Assembly (NCBI GenBank): GCA_947500435.1
Contig: CANMRV010000002.1
Location: 682,001 to 746,000 of the forward strand
Source of the DNA: an uncultured Flavobacteriaceae bacterium
Lineage (GTDB): Bacteria; Bacteroidota; Bacteroidia; Flavobacteriales; Flavobacteriaceae
Direction of reading: 5' to 3'
Length of the DNA stretch: 64,000 nucleotides
The translations under genes were made by a program, and so were the position numbers. The notes under the pieces were generated by a model. It made no database searches, was not told where the DNA came from, and worked only from the letters and a program-made list of their open reading frames with translations. Shown here in pieces: positions 47,243-56,027 of the stretch (its first letter is position 1; each line of letters begins with the position of its first letter).

Positions 47243-47287
47243 AGGAATTAATTGGGAAACAAAAGCACAATTTACACATTACCTATT

Positions 47288-48160
47288 TTAAAAAATTGTC
47301 AACTTTTGTAACGTATATTGAATAAGACTATCAACTGCTTTTTGTGGGTTTTTTGAGAACTCACCCGTAACACGATTGGCTAGAATACAGTTCATTGAAA
47401 CCGCTCGATGCCCAAGTAGTTTTGAAAGTCCGTAAATACCTGAAGTTTCCATTTCCAGGTTGGTTATTTTTAAGGAATCATATTTGAAGGAAGTGATTTT
47501 GTTATTTAAAGAATCATCCGCGAGTTCTAAGCGTAATTTCCTTCCTTGTGGACCGTAAAAACCAATGTTTGTTGCTGTTGCTCCAAATCGTATACGATTT
47601 GATAAGAATTGCTCGGCTAGATTTTCATCGTATTTCACTACGTATGGAATAGATTTATCGGATGACCAATTGGTATGTTTGACAAAAGCTTCTGAAATCG
47701 CCTTATGTTGAATTTTATCGCTTTGATAAGTATGTAAAAGTCCATCAAATCCCATGGCAAATTCACTTATCAAAAAGGAATCTGTTTCTATATCAGATTG
47801 GATGGCACCTGAGGTTCCAATCCGGACAATGTCAAGCCGGGTTTTATGGGATTTTACACTTCGTTTTTCGAAATCAACGTTTACAAGAGCATCCAATTCA
47901 TTTAAAACGATGTCGATATTATCGGTGCCAATTCCAGTAGAAATAACACTTATGCGTTTTCCATTTAGTATCCCCGTATGGGTGAGGAACTCCCGTTTCC
48001 CTTTTCTAAGTTTTATGGAATCGAAATATTGAGAAACATCAGCCACACGATCAGGGTCTCCAACGGTAATAATGGTATCCGCAATGTCTTCTGGTAATAA
48101 ATTAAGGTGATAAATACTGCCATCAGCATTTAAAATAAGCTCAGATGGCCCTAATTGCAT
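47288..48160 (-). CDS. Nucleoside phosphorylase (uridine-phosphorylase-like)
   Basis: 290 residues. IITVGDPDRVADVSQYF, VISTGIGTDNIDIVLNEL, RIGTSGAIQSDI and LEMETSGIYGLSKLLGHRAVSMNCI are the phosphate-, ribose- and base-binding motifs of the PNP/UDP family. The last one (E-M-E-x-x) resembles uridine phosphorylase. It is a salvage enzyme that splits nucleosides with phosphate. The upstream DUF1835 gene ends 1 base before its ATG, so the two are co-translated. Confidence 0.88.
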   Translation of the reverse strand: MQLGPSELILNADGSIYHLNLLPEDIADTIITVGDPDRVADVSQYFDSIKLRKGKREFLTHTGILNGKRISVISTGIGTDNIDIVLNELDALVNVDFEKRSVKSHKTRLDIVRIGTSGAIQSDIETDSFLISEFAMGFDGLLHTYQSDKIQHKAISEAFVKHTNWSSDKSIPYVVKYDENLAEQFLSNRIRFGATATNIGFYGPQGRKLRLELADDSLNNKITSFKYDSLKITNLEMETSGIYGLSKLLGHRAVSMNCILANRVTGEFSKNPQKAVDSLIQYTLQKLTIF

Positions 48161-48161
48161 T

Positions 48162-49094
48162 CTATAATTTTAGAATTCTGTCCGTATTCGTGTTGTACAA
48201 GAAGTTATATTTTAAAGCTCCACCAAGATACACATCATTGTCTTGTATACACGAATAGTAACTAGTTTTAGCTTCCAATATTTCTTTTCCTTTCTGGGTA
48301 AGTTTAACAGGGTTAAAAGAAGAAAACAGCGGCTTAAGTCTAGAAATAGCTCTATCATATTGACTATCCCCAAAGCCTAATATACTTTGGTTTCTTAAAA
48401 TAGTGCCTAAAAGCTCTTTTTTGCTATTTAGCCTTTGGTCTGCACTAAGTTGAAGAATATTATTTTCCATAGCGTTCAGTCCATTTTTAATGGAAGGAAA
48501 GCGGTGTAAGTGTGCGTTAATAGCGTCGGATAGGTAATCGAACTTGTAATTTTCAAAATCCGTTAAGTTTTCTAAACGCATCGGGTTATCACTACAATAC
48601 AATTGCCATACATAATCAGCATATTCGATATCATCTTGGCTAAGAACAACTTTGTTTTCGAAGAGTTTTAATAGTTGTTCATCATTCAAATCATTAAGTG
48701 CGTACAAATTATCCGTGTCATCCTCTTTTCCACTGCAAACCAGCGATATTTCGGCATACTTACGGTGTGATTTTAGCCAGCTGATAACCGCTAACATATT
48801 TACTTGGCAAAATAAATCATATTCAAACCAAAGTACAATTTGATCTTGCTGTTTATGATTACAAAGTGAACGGTACTCTTTTAAGGTCTTCTCAATAAAT
48901 GAAGATTTAGAGACCTTGTAGTTCTTATTTAGGAATTCAAAGCGGGCTTTCCAGAAAGATTCGCTACCTACATTGGTAAGGGTTTGGCCTTCACAGAGCA
49001 TTTCGCGCCATGTGATAACATCACCTTTAAGCTTAAGGGAGTCTAGTCTTTGGGTAAAACTATCTCCATTTGTTATGTGCAAAAGGGAACTCAT
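48162..49094 (-). CDS. DUF1835 family protein
   Basis: 310 residues. The start MSSLLHITNGDSFTQRLDSL and VWQLYCSDNPMRLENL resemble DUF1835/DUF3658-type proteins. The fold is probably alpha/beta with no signal peptide. The function is unknown. It is the first gene of a unit with the nucleoside phosphorylase (1 base apart). Confidence 0.7.
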   Translation of the reverse strand: MSSLLHITNGDSFTQRLDSLKLKGDVITWREMLCEGQTLTNVGSESFWKARFEFLNKNYKVSKSSFIEKTLKEYRSLCNHKQQDQIVLWFEYDLFCQVNMLAVISWLKSHRKYAEISLVCSGKEDDTDNLYALNDLNDEQLLKLFENKVVLSQDDIEYADYVWQLYCSDNPMRLENLTDFENYKFDYLSDAINAHLHRFPSIKNGLNAMENNILQLSADQRLNSKKELLGTILRNQSILGFGDSQYDRAISRLKPLFSSFNPVKLTQKGKEILEAKTSYYSCIQDNDVYLGGALKYNFLYNTNTDRILKL

Positions 49095-49228
49095 AGAGTC
49101 AGTAGTTTAGGTTGTACCGATAAAAGTAACATTTATTTGAATCCGTCAAAATAAAATTAACACAAAATCAATTTTAACTTCAATAAAAAACAGAACTGAG
49201 CGAAACAGTGGCATCGGATTAATCGAAA

Positions 49229-49555
49229 TTATCCTCCGACACGTTTTACATTAAACCCCTTGTTTTTAAGCATGTCCATGATTTTGTCTCTATAATCACC
49301 TTGAATAATGATTGCCCCATTTTTGAAACTTCCACCAACACTTAATTTCGTTTTAATTTCTTTAGCTAGCTTTTTAAAGTCCGAATCTGCTCCATTATAC
49401 CCTTCTAAAATGGTAATTGGTTTCCCTTTTCGCTTTTCATACTTGCAAATAATAGGCTCGTCTTGCAGCCAGATATCGCTTTTTTCTTCGGCTTTCTCTT
49501 CCTTTTGGGGAGTATGGTCGGGAAAAAGGTTTTTGAGTTGATCTTGTAAGTCCAT
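49229..49555 (-). CDS. SUI1/YciH-type translation initiation factor-like protein
   Basis: 108 residues. The C-terminal 70 residues form the SUI1 domain (RKGKPITILEGYNGADSDFKKLAKEIKTKLSVGGSFKNGAIIIQGD, written across segments), ending in KGFNVKRVGG, as in bacterial YciH and eIF1. It may affect start-codon choice. The upstream oxygenase gene ends 5 bases before it, so the two share a transcript. Confidence 0.9.
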   Translation of the reverse strand: MDLQDQLKNLFPDHTPQKEEKAEEKSDIWLQDEPIICKYEKRKGKPITILEGYNGADSDFKKLAKEIKTKLSVGGSFKNGAIIIQGDYRDKIMDMLKNKGFNVKRVGG

Positions 49556-49560
49556 CTAAT

Positions 49561-50511
49561 TTATTTCTTGATTAGACCTAACTCTATCAAACGTTCATGC
49601 AAGAACTCTCCGGCAGTTATATCTTCAAAACCTTTAGGATTACCTTCATCTACACAGTTTTCCAGGCAATTCAACGACATTTCACTTATTGGATGCATAA
49701 AAAACGGAATTGAATACCGGGAAGTTCCCCAAAGCTCTTTCGGCGGATTCACAACCTGATGTATGGTCGACTTTAACTTGTTATTAGTAAGTCGTGAAAG
49801 CATATCACCAACATTAATCATCAATTGGTCAGGTCTTGCAATAGCATCTACCCATTCGCCTTTATGGTTCATAACCTGTAATCCTCTGCCATGTGCACCC
49901 ATCAACAAGGTAATCAGATTAATATCTCCATGAGCTGCTGCGCGAACTGCTTTTTTAGGCTCTGAAGTAATAGGTGGGTAGTGAATGGGTCGTAAGATGG
50001 AATTTCCATTTCTGATATATTCATCAAAATAGGTTTCTTCTAAATCCAAATGCAAAGCCAAAGCTCGAAGCACATATTTTGCGGTCTTTTCGAGCATTTT
50101 ATAAGTTTCTTCTCCAATTGCGTTGAACTTCGGAAGCTCTTTTACGCTAACATTATCAGGATATTCTGCTTCCAATTTGGGATTGTCCTTAACATACTGA
50201 CCGAAATGCCAAAACTCCTTTAAATCCCCTTCTTTTCTACCTTTCGCATGTTCTTTTCCGAAAGAAGTATACCCGCGTTGCCCGCCAATACCTTCAATTT
50301 CATAGTTATCTTTTACATCTTGTGGCAAACTGAAGAACTGTTTTATTTCTGAATACAAATCCCCAACCAGTTCTTCGGAAAGAAAATGTCCGCTCAACGC
50401 AACAAAACCTATTTCTTCAAAGGCTTTGCCGATTTCTTTGATGAACTTTTCTTTTCGGTCGGAATCACCTGAGGTGAAATCCTTTAAATCAACACTGGGT
50501 ACGAGACTCAT
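49561..50511 (-). CDS. Isopenicillin-N-synthase-like 2-oxoglutarate/Fe(II) dioxygenase
   Basis: 316 residues. AHGDINLITLL supplies His and Asp, LKSTIHQVV the second His of the iron-binding facial triad, and SRYSIPFF the Arg-x-Ser that holds 2-oxoglutarate. The N-terminal DIOX_N part (VDLKDFTSGD, FVALSGHFLSEELV) is typical of plant-type dioxygenases. The substrate cannot be predicted. A clear promoter lies upstream at 50536-50567. Confidence 0.9.
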   Translation of the reverse strand: MSLVPSVDLKDFTSGDSDRKEKFIKEIGKAFEEIGFVALSGHFLSEELVGDLYSEIKQFFSLPQDVKDNYEIEGIGGQRGYTSFGKEHAKGRKEGDLKEFWHFGQYVKDNPKLEAEYPDNVSVKELPKFNAIGEETYKMLEKTAKYVLRALALHLDLEETYFDEYIRNGNSILRPIHYPPITSEPKKAVRAAAHGDINLITLLMGAHGRGLQVMNHKGEWVDAIARPDQLMINVGDMLSRLTNNKLKSTIHQVVNPPKELWGTSRYSIPFFMHPISEMSLNCLENCVDEGNPKGFEDITAGEFLHERLIELGLIKK

Positions 50512-50535
50512 ACAGATATATTAAAACGTTTCAAT

Positions 50536-50567
50536 CAAAGTTAATAAATATTGCTACCGCTTATCAA
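50536..50567 (-). promoter_or_regulatory. Promoter of the dioxygenase/SUI1 operon
   Basis: On the minus strand TTG (50565-50567), a 21-base spacer and TAACTTTG (50536-50543) match the Bacteroidota consensus, 25 bases upstream of the ATG at 50511. Confidence 0.6.
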
Positions 50568-50641
50568 ATCTTTTAGGTGGTATTGTGTTCTTTATTGTTA
50601 AATTTATCCCGTTTTTGAACATGATTGCTTTAAAATATAAC

Positions 50642-52618
50642 ATGAAGTACCAAAACACTAAGATTGCCCATAAAAAGCAACTCGGTCTTTACGAGCGGAT
50701 GCTAAAACCACGTATGATTGAAGAGAAGATGTTGATTTTATTACGTCAGGGGAAGATTTCAAAATGGTTTAGCGGTATTGGTCAGGAAGCAATTTCGGTT
50801 GGGGTGACGAGTGCTATGCAGGATGAAGAGTATATTTTGCCCATGCATAGAAACCTTGGGGTTTTTACGACTAGAGATATCCCTTTGCACAGACTTTTTG
50901 CACAGTGGCAAGGTAAAGCTAGTGGCTTTACAAACGGACGCGACCGTAGTTTTCATTTCGGTACCCAAGAATTTAATATCGTGGGAATGATTTCACATCT
51001 AGGTCCACAATTGGGCGTAGCAGACGGTATCGCCCTTGCAGATGTACTTCAAAAACAAAATCGTGTAACTGCGGTATTTACAGGGGAAGGAGGAACAAGT
51101 GAAGGTGATTTTCATGAAGCCTTGAACGTTGCTGCTGTTTGGAATCTTCCAGTTCTATTTTGTGTCGAAAATAATGGCTACGGATTATCAACACCAACCA
51201 ATGAGCAATACAAGTGCGAACATATTGCTGATAAAGGAAAAGGCTATGGAATGGAATCCCATATCATAGACGGAAATAATATTCTTGAAGTTTACGCTAT
51301 AGTTGATAAGCTATGTAAAAAGATGCGGAAGAATCCGGCGCCTGTGCTGTTGGAGTTTAAAACCTTCCGTATGCGTGGCCATGAAGAGGCGAGTGGCACA
51401 AAGTATGTTCCAGCGGAGTTGATGGAGGAATGGTCACAAAAAGACCCTATCGCCAATTATGAAAAATTCTTGTTAGACGAGCAAATTCTTGATGCCGCAA
51501 AAATCGATGACATCAAAGCAGAGATTACCGCTGAAATCAATGAAAATTTAAAGCTAGCTTTTGATGAAAGTGAAGTTGAAGTAAATAAAACTAAAGAATT
51601 AAATGATGTTTATAAAAAATTTGATTATGAGCATTTTAAAGCAGGTAGTGTTGTAGAAAATATTCGTTTGGTAGATGCCATTTCTAACGGATTAAAACAA
51701 TCTATGGAAAAGCATGATAACCTTGTCATTATGGGCCAAGATGTTGCTGATTATGGTGGTGTTTTTAAAATTACAGAAGGCTTTGTAGAGGCCTTCGGTA
51801 AAGAACGTGTCCGGAATACGCCTATTTGTGAATCTGCAATTGTTTCTGCTGCTGCGGGACTATCCATAAACGGAATGAAAGCCGTCATGGAAATGCAATT
51901 CGCTGATTTTGCTAGCACTGGTTTTAACCCTATAGTGAATTATCTAGCCAAAATGCATTACCGTTGGGGTGAAAAAGCAGATGTGGTTATTCGGATGCCC
52001 TGCGGCGGCGATGTAGGGGCGGGACCTTTTCATTCCCAAACCAATGAAGCTTGGTTTACAAAGACTGTTGGATTAAAAGTGGTATACCCGGCCTTTCCTA
52101 TGGATGCCAAAGGTTTATTGAATACCGCTATCAATGACCCAAACCCTGTTTTGTTTTTTGAACATAAAGGTTTGTATAGAAGTATCTATCAAAATGTACC
52201 CTCAGATTATTATACGATTCCGTTAGGAAAAGCAGTAGTTCTAAAAGAAGGAAATGATATCACTATAGTTTCCTATGGAGCTGGGGTTCATTGGGCTTTA
52301 GAAACTTTAGAAAAGCATCCCGAGGTTGACGCTGACTTAATTGACCTGAGAACTCTAGCGCCTTTAGATATGGAAGCAATATATGAATCCGTCAGGAAAA
52401 CAGGAAAGCTCATTATCCTTCAAGAAGACAGTCTTTTCGGTGGAATTGCAAGTGATATTTCATCATTAGTCATGGAAAACTGTTTTGAACATTTAGATGG
52501 ACCTGTGAAAAGAGTTGCTAGTATTGAAACGCCGATACCTTTTGCTAAAAATTTGGAAAACAACTATTTGCCAAAAACCAGATTTGTTGGCGAGCTGTTG
52601 GATTTGTTGGCGTATTAG
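50642..52618 (+). CDS. 2-oxoacid dehydrogenase E1, alpha/beta fusion
   Basis: 658 residues from ATG 50642 (MKYQNTKIAHKKQLGLYE); earlier in-frame starts at 50585 (GTG) and 50621 add an unlikely tail. E1-alpha covers about 1-330, with FTGEGGTSEGDFHEALNVAAV and LFCVENNGYGLSTP as the thiamine-diphosphate segment. E1-beta follows from about 340 (MGQDVADYGGVFKITEGF, NTPICESAIVSAAAGLSINGMKAVMEMQFADF). It decarboxylates 2-oxoacids in pyruvate or branched-chain dehydrogenase complexes; E2 and E3 are not in the window. It is followed by a hairpin. Confidence 0.9.
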   Translation: MKYQNTKIAHKKQLGLYERMLKPRMIEEKMLILLRQGKISKWFSGIGQEAISVGVTSAMQDEEYILPMHRNLGVFTTRDIPLHRLFAQWQGKASGFTNGRDRSFHFGTQEFNIVGMISHLGPQLGVADGIALADVLQKQNRVTAVFTGEGGTSEGDFHEALNVAAVWNLPVLFCVENNGYGLSTPTNEQYKCEHIADKGKGYGMESHIIDGNNILEVYAIVDKLCKKMRKNPAPVLLEFKTFRMRGHEEASGTKYVPAELMEEWSQKDPIANYEKFLLDEQILDAAKIDDIKAEITAEINENLKLAFDESEVEVNKTKELNDVYKKFDYEHFKAGSVVENIRLVDAISNGLKQSMEKHDNLVIMGQDVADYGGVFKITEGFVEAFGKERVRNTPICESAIVSAAAGLSINGMKAVMEMQFADFASTGFNPIVNYLAKMHYRWGEKADVVIRMPCGGDVGAGPFHSQTNEAWFTKTVGLKVVYPAFPMDAKGLLNTAINDPNPVLFFEHKGLYRSIYQNVPSDYYTIPLGKAVVLKEGNDITIVSYGAGVHWALETLEKHPEVDADLIDLRTLAPLDMEAIYESVRKTGKLIILQEDSLFGGIASDISSLVMENCFEHLDGPVKRVASIETPIPFAKNLENNYLPKTRFVGELLDLLAY

Positions 52619-52641
52619 TGATTAAACAGATTTGAAAACTT

Positions 52642-52677
52642 GATTCGAAAGTGATTTACTAGAATTACTTTCGAATC
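52642..52677 (+). terminator. Terminator-like hairpin after the E1 gene
   Basis: GATTCGAAAGT (52642-52652) and ACTTTCGAATC (52667-52677) form a perfect 11-base stem that can be extended inward with one mismatch. A T-rich segment follows a few bases on. Confidence 0.55.
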
Positions 52678-52812
52678 GATGCCAATTTATTTTTCTTGGG
52701 TATTTCAACGATTTTGTCTGCGTTGAAATCATAATCTTTTGTAAACATCGTTTGTGCAAAAGACTTTCTTTCCGTTTCCGTCGTATATAGCACAACCCTA
52801 AATCACTATCAA

Positions 52813-53295
52813 ATGAGAAATTGCCTACTATTGATTACATCACTTGCCTTTTTCTTGTCTTCCTGCTCCATTTCAAAGGTGGCCAGAGAAAAGAGGAATT
52901 TACTAAGTGGAACATGGACCCTTGAAGATGTCTCCTATGAAAATCAATCCGGGAACTTTAAATCCATCATTTTCAATGATGCAGAGGATATCTGTTTTGA
53001 AGGTAGTAACTGGTTCTTTAGAGATAATAACAGTACTGGACGTTATACAATAGCGCCTTCATCTCTTTGTAAGGAAGGGGATAGATATATTCGCTGGTCA
53101 GTTATAGATAACCCCGAAAACTATTCAAGTCAATTGCAGTTTAAATTTATAACTGAGAAGAATAAGGATATATCTGGCAAAGGGTATCGACTTAACATTT
53201 CAACCCTTACTGCAAGCGAAATGGTCTTGAAATCGAATGCAACCGTTGATGGTGAAGTCATCAACGTAGTATATAAATTCAATAAAAAATCTTAA
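52813..53295 (+). CDS. Lipocalin-like lipoprotein
   Basis: 160 residues. A lipobox ends in LSSCS. The mature part begins with a basic segment and LLSGTWTLEDVSYENQSG, which has the GxW strand of lipocalin-like proteins in Bacteroidota, and a row of beta strands follows. It could bind a small hydrophobic ligand. It is 11 bases upstream of the OmpA-like gene and almost certainly in the same operon. Confidence 0.7.
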   Translation: MRNCLLLITSLAFFLSSCSISKVAREKRNLLSGTWTLEDVSYENQSGNFKSIIFNDAEDICFEGSNWFFRDNNSTGRYTIAPSSLCKEGDRYIRWSVIDNPENYSSQLQFKFITEKNKDISGKGYRLNISTLTASEMVLKSNATVDGEVINVVYKFNKKS

Positions 53296-53306
53296 AAACA
53301 CCCCAT

Positions 53307-54002
53307 ATGAAAACGTATTTGACAAAGAGTATTTTTATGACATTAGCGGCAAGCTTGATTTTTGCCTGTAGCGCCGTTAAAAATGCAAATCACAAACAAA
53401 AAGGAGCTGTTGTTGGCGCTACAAGTGGAGCCGTAATAGGCGGCATTCTTGGTAATAATGTTGGCAAGGGAAATAATACCGCGTTAGGAGCAATCATTGG
53501 AGCTGCCGTGGGTGGTGTCGCTGGCGGATTTATCGGAGACCGAATGGATAGACAAGCAGAACGTATAGAGGAAGAAATTCCAGGCGCCGAAGTAACTCGT
53601 GTTGGTGAAGGAATCAATGTGGTTTTTAATGAGGATGCAGGTGTATATTTTGATACAAGCAAATCAAATGTAAAAGGAACATCTGCCGAAACTCTCAATA
53701 AATTATCGGGAATATTTAAAGAGTATCCTAAATCATATATTTTGGTAGAAGGACATACCGACAGTGCTGGTCCAGAAGATTATAATTTGAAGCTATCTCA
53801 ACAAAGAGCTGAATCGGTAACCAATTATTTGGTTGCACAAGGAATCAGCAAAGGTCGTTTTACAACAAAATGGTATGGTGAACTTCAACCTAAGGCTGAC
53901 AATGGAACAACCGAAGGTAAAAGAAAAAATCGTCGTGTAGAGCTTGCCATTGTTGCTAGTCAGGAACTTAAAGATGAGGCAAAAGCTAAAACAAGCAAAT
54001 AG
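53307..54002 (+). CDS. OmpA-family lipoprotein with glycine zipper
   Basis: 231 residues. A lipobox ends in IFACS. The region at about 32-72 has the glycine-zipper repeat (GAVVGATSGAVIGGILGNN, GAIIGAAVGGVAGGFIGD). The C-terminal OmpA domain (about 105-220) has VYFDTSKSNVKG, LVEGHTDSAGPEDYNLKLSQQRAESV and GKRKNRRVELAI, all peptidoglycan-binding signatures. It probably links the outer membrane to the cell wall. It follows the lipocalin-like gene. Confidence 0.9.
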   Translation: MKTYLTKSIFMTLAASLIFACSAVKNANHKQKGAVVGATSGAVIGGILGNNVGKGNNTALGAIIGAAVGGVAGGFIGDRMDRQAERIEEEIPGAEVTRVGEGINVVFNEDAGVYFDTSKSNVKGTSAETLNKLSGIFKEYPKSYILVEGHTDSAGPEDYNLKLSQQRAESVTNYLVAQGISKGRFTTKWYGELQPKADNGTTEGKRKNRRVELAIVASQELKDEAKAKTSK

Positions 54003-54036
54003 GTAGTTTTTAATATTTTTTGTAATGACAAGTTTT

Positions 54037-54068
54037 AAATCCCGACCATTTGGTTGGGATTTTTTTTT
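54037..54068 (+). terminator. Terminator after the OmpA-like gene
   Basis: AAATCCCGACCA (54037-54048) pairs with TGGTTGGGATTT (54051-54062) with one G-T pair, followed by a run of eight or more T. It separates the OmpA gene from the biosynthetic cluster beginning at 54092. Confidence 0.88.
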
Positions 54069-54091
54069 AACCTCCAAATACCTATCTTTCC

Positions 54092-55219
54092 TTGGTGTAC
54101 GACTATGACGTAATTATTGTTGGTGGCGGTCTTGCAGGCTTAACGGCAGCCATACATTTGTCCCAAGAGAAGCATTCCGTTTTAGTGTTGGAAAAGAAAA
54201 CCTATCCGCATCACAAGGTTTGTGGGGAGTATGTTTCTAAAGAAATCATTCCGTATTTAGAAAAGTTGGGAGTGTCAATGAACTCTACCAAGGCAGTTGA
54301 GATTGATAATCTTGTTTTAAGCACAGTTAGCGGGAAATCAACACGTACAAAATTACCTTTAGGGGGAATCGGCATAAGTCGTTACGGTTTTGACAATCTG
54401 TTGTATCAAAAGGCTAGTGCAAACGGCGTCCGTTTTATATTTGAATCGGTTACTTCAATAGAATTCAAAGATGATTTTTTTGAGACTAGTACTGAGAATA
54501 ATCAAACCTATACTTCTAAGATTGCAATTGGGGCGTACGGAAAACGCAGCCCCTTAGACAAGCATTTGAATCGTGATTTTATACAACAAAAATCCGGTTG
54601 GTTGGGAGTAAAAACACATTACGAGTTTGATGAATTTCCTGAGAATCAGGTAGCACTTCATAATTTCACAGGGGGTTATGGTGGTCTATCCAAAACCGAA
54701 ACAGGAGCTGTTAACTTTTGTTATCTCGCTTCCTATTCCAGCTTCCAAAAGCTAAAGAATGTTTCCGATTTCAATGAAAAGGTAGTCGCTAAAAATCCTT
54801 TCTTGAATGATTTCTTAGGAAAGGCAACACCCATTTTTAATGAACCTTTGACGATTGCACAAATATCCTTTGAGCAGAAGAAATCCGTAGAAAACCATAT
54901 TTTAATGTGTGGAGACACTGCTGGACTCATTCATCCGCTGTGCGGAAACGGGATGGCGATGGCGATTCACTCCGCCAAAATCGCTTCCGAACATGTGAGT
55001 TGCTTTTTAGGTGTTACATTCGATAGAAATCAAATGGAAACTGCCTACGAAAAAGAATGGCAGAAAACCTTTAAAAAGCGATTATGGATGGGCAGGCATT
55101 TGCAATCCTTATTATTGAATGAAGAAATGTCCAATTTGGCATTGCAAGCAGTAACGACATCTCCAGCATTACTTCGAAAACTAATACAACAAACCCACGG
55201 AAAACCTATAGCATGCTAA
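54092..55219 (+). CDS. FAD-dependent oxidoreductase (geranylgeranyl-reductase/hydroxylase type), biosynthetic cluster
   Basis: 375 residues. The start is non-ATG: TTG 54092 or GTG 54095. DVIIVGGGLAGLTAAIHLSQ is the FAD Rossmann motif, HKVCGEYVSKE the next conserved loop and LMCGDTAGLIHPLCGNGMAMAIHSA the third (GD motif). The family includes geranylgeranyl reductases and aromatic-ring hydroxylases. Beside a methyltransferase and a type III PKS, it may oxidise the aromatic product; in Streptomyces the SrsA-SrsB-SrsC set works this way. It overlaps the methyltransferase gene by 7 bases. Confidence 0.8.
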   Translation: MVYDYDVIIVGGGLAGLTAAIHLSQEKHSVLVLEKKTYPHHKVCGEYVSKEIIPYLEKLGVSMNSTKAVEIDNLVLSTVSGKSTRTKLPLGGIGISRYGFDNLLYQKASANGVRFIFESVTSIEFKDDFFETSTENNQTYTSKIAIGAYGKRSPLDKHLNRDFIQQKSGWLGVKTHYEFDEFPENQVALHNFTGGYGGLSKTETGAVNFCYLASYSSFQKLKNVSDFNEKVVAKNPFLNDFLGKATPIFNEPLTIAQISFEQKKSVENHILMCGDTAGLIHPLCGNGMAMAIHSAKIASEHVSCFLGVTFDRNQMETAYEKEWQKTFKKRLWMGRHLQSLLLNEEMSNLALQAVTTSPALLRKLIQQTHGKPIAC

Positions 55220-55935
55220 TAGATTTATCAGAAAGAAGTATTCAACCCGAGTTGATGGATGATTTTCGTGAGGGACTAAAAAGCCTACGTATTGTTTTCG
55301 ATGATATTAATCGCGTTAACACTATTCTAGGCGGAAGTAGCATTACGGTTAATGCAGTGGCGGATTTAATGAGAGCGTATCCGAAAGACGGCTATACGAT
55401 AGTAGATATGGGCTGCGGAGATGGCAATATGCTCCGTGAAGTAGCAAAATATTGTAAAAAACGAGGGATTGATGTTCGATTAATCGGAATCGACTTAAAT
55501 GCTGAAGCCTTGCAATTGGCTGAGGAGGCATCTGTGGATTATCCTGAAATTGAATATCTGCATAGAGATATTCTCGAGCTGAAAGTGACGGATTTGAACT
55601 GCGATATTGTAATCAATACCTTGACGATGCATCACTTTGTAAACAAAGACCTTTTGATTTTTCTTGAAAAATTCAATCAATTGGCCAGCATTGGAGTTGT
55701 AATCAACGATTTACACAGAAGTCGTTGGGCATACTATCTTTTTAAAGCCTTTAGTCTTATTTTTATAAAAACAAAAACCGCTAAAATTGATGGATTAATT
55801 TCCATTAGTAAGGGTTTTGTGAAATCTGATTTAATTCAATATTCCAAGAGCTTGCCCAATATCAAACATGATATCAAATGGAAATGGGCCTTTCGTTATG
55901 TATGGATTATGCAACCCAATCGACTTACTCGATAA
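55213..55935 (+). CDS. Class I SAM-dependent methyltransferase, biosynthetic cluster
   Basis: 240 residues. TIVDMGCGDGNMLREVA is motif I (D-x-G-x-G-x-G), LIGIDLNAEAL motif II and DIVINTLTMHHFV motif III-like. The family is UbiE/ArsM-like; the methyl acceptor is not evident. Its start lies inside the end of the FAD gene (7-base overlap), so the two are translationally coupled. It likely methylates the phenolic product of the type III PKS downstream. Confidence 0.82.
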   Translation: MLIDLSERSIQPELMDDFREGLKSLRIVFDDINRVNTILGGSSITVNAVADLMRAYPKDGYTIVDMGCGDGNMLREVAKYCKKRGIDVRLIGIDLNAEALQLAEEASVDYPEIEYLHRDILELKVTDLNCDIVINTLTMHHFVNKDLLIFLEKFNQLASIGVVINDLHRSRWAYYLFKAFSLIFIKTKTAKIDGLISISKGFVKSDLIQYSKSLPNIKHDIKWKWAFRYVWIMQPNRLTR

Positions 55936-55992
55936 TCGAGATTTATAAAAGCGAGGCTGGACTAGAATTTTAAAGTTATTTTCTAATGAATT

Positions 55993-56013
55993 CTTCGAGG
56001 GCTTGCCCCGAGG
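55993..56013. repeat. Palindromic hairpin repeat between methyltransferase and PKS genes
   Basis: CTTCGAGGGC (55993-56002), a 2-base loop and GCCCCGAGG (56005-56013) form a GC-rich stem with one wobble and one bulge. It lies within the longest PKS frame, which is one reason for choosing the start at 56028. The sequence resembles short palindromic intergenic elements seen in Flavobacteriaceae genomes, but copy number was not measured. Confidence 0.45.
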
Positions 56014-56027
56014 TAGTTTACTTATAT

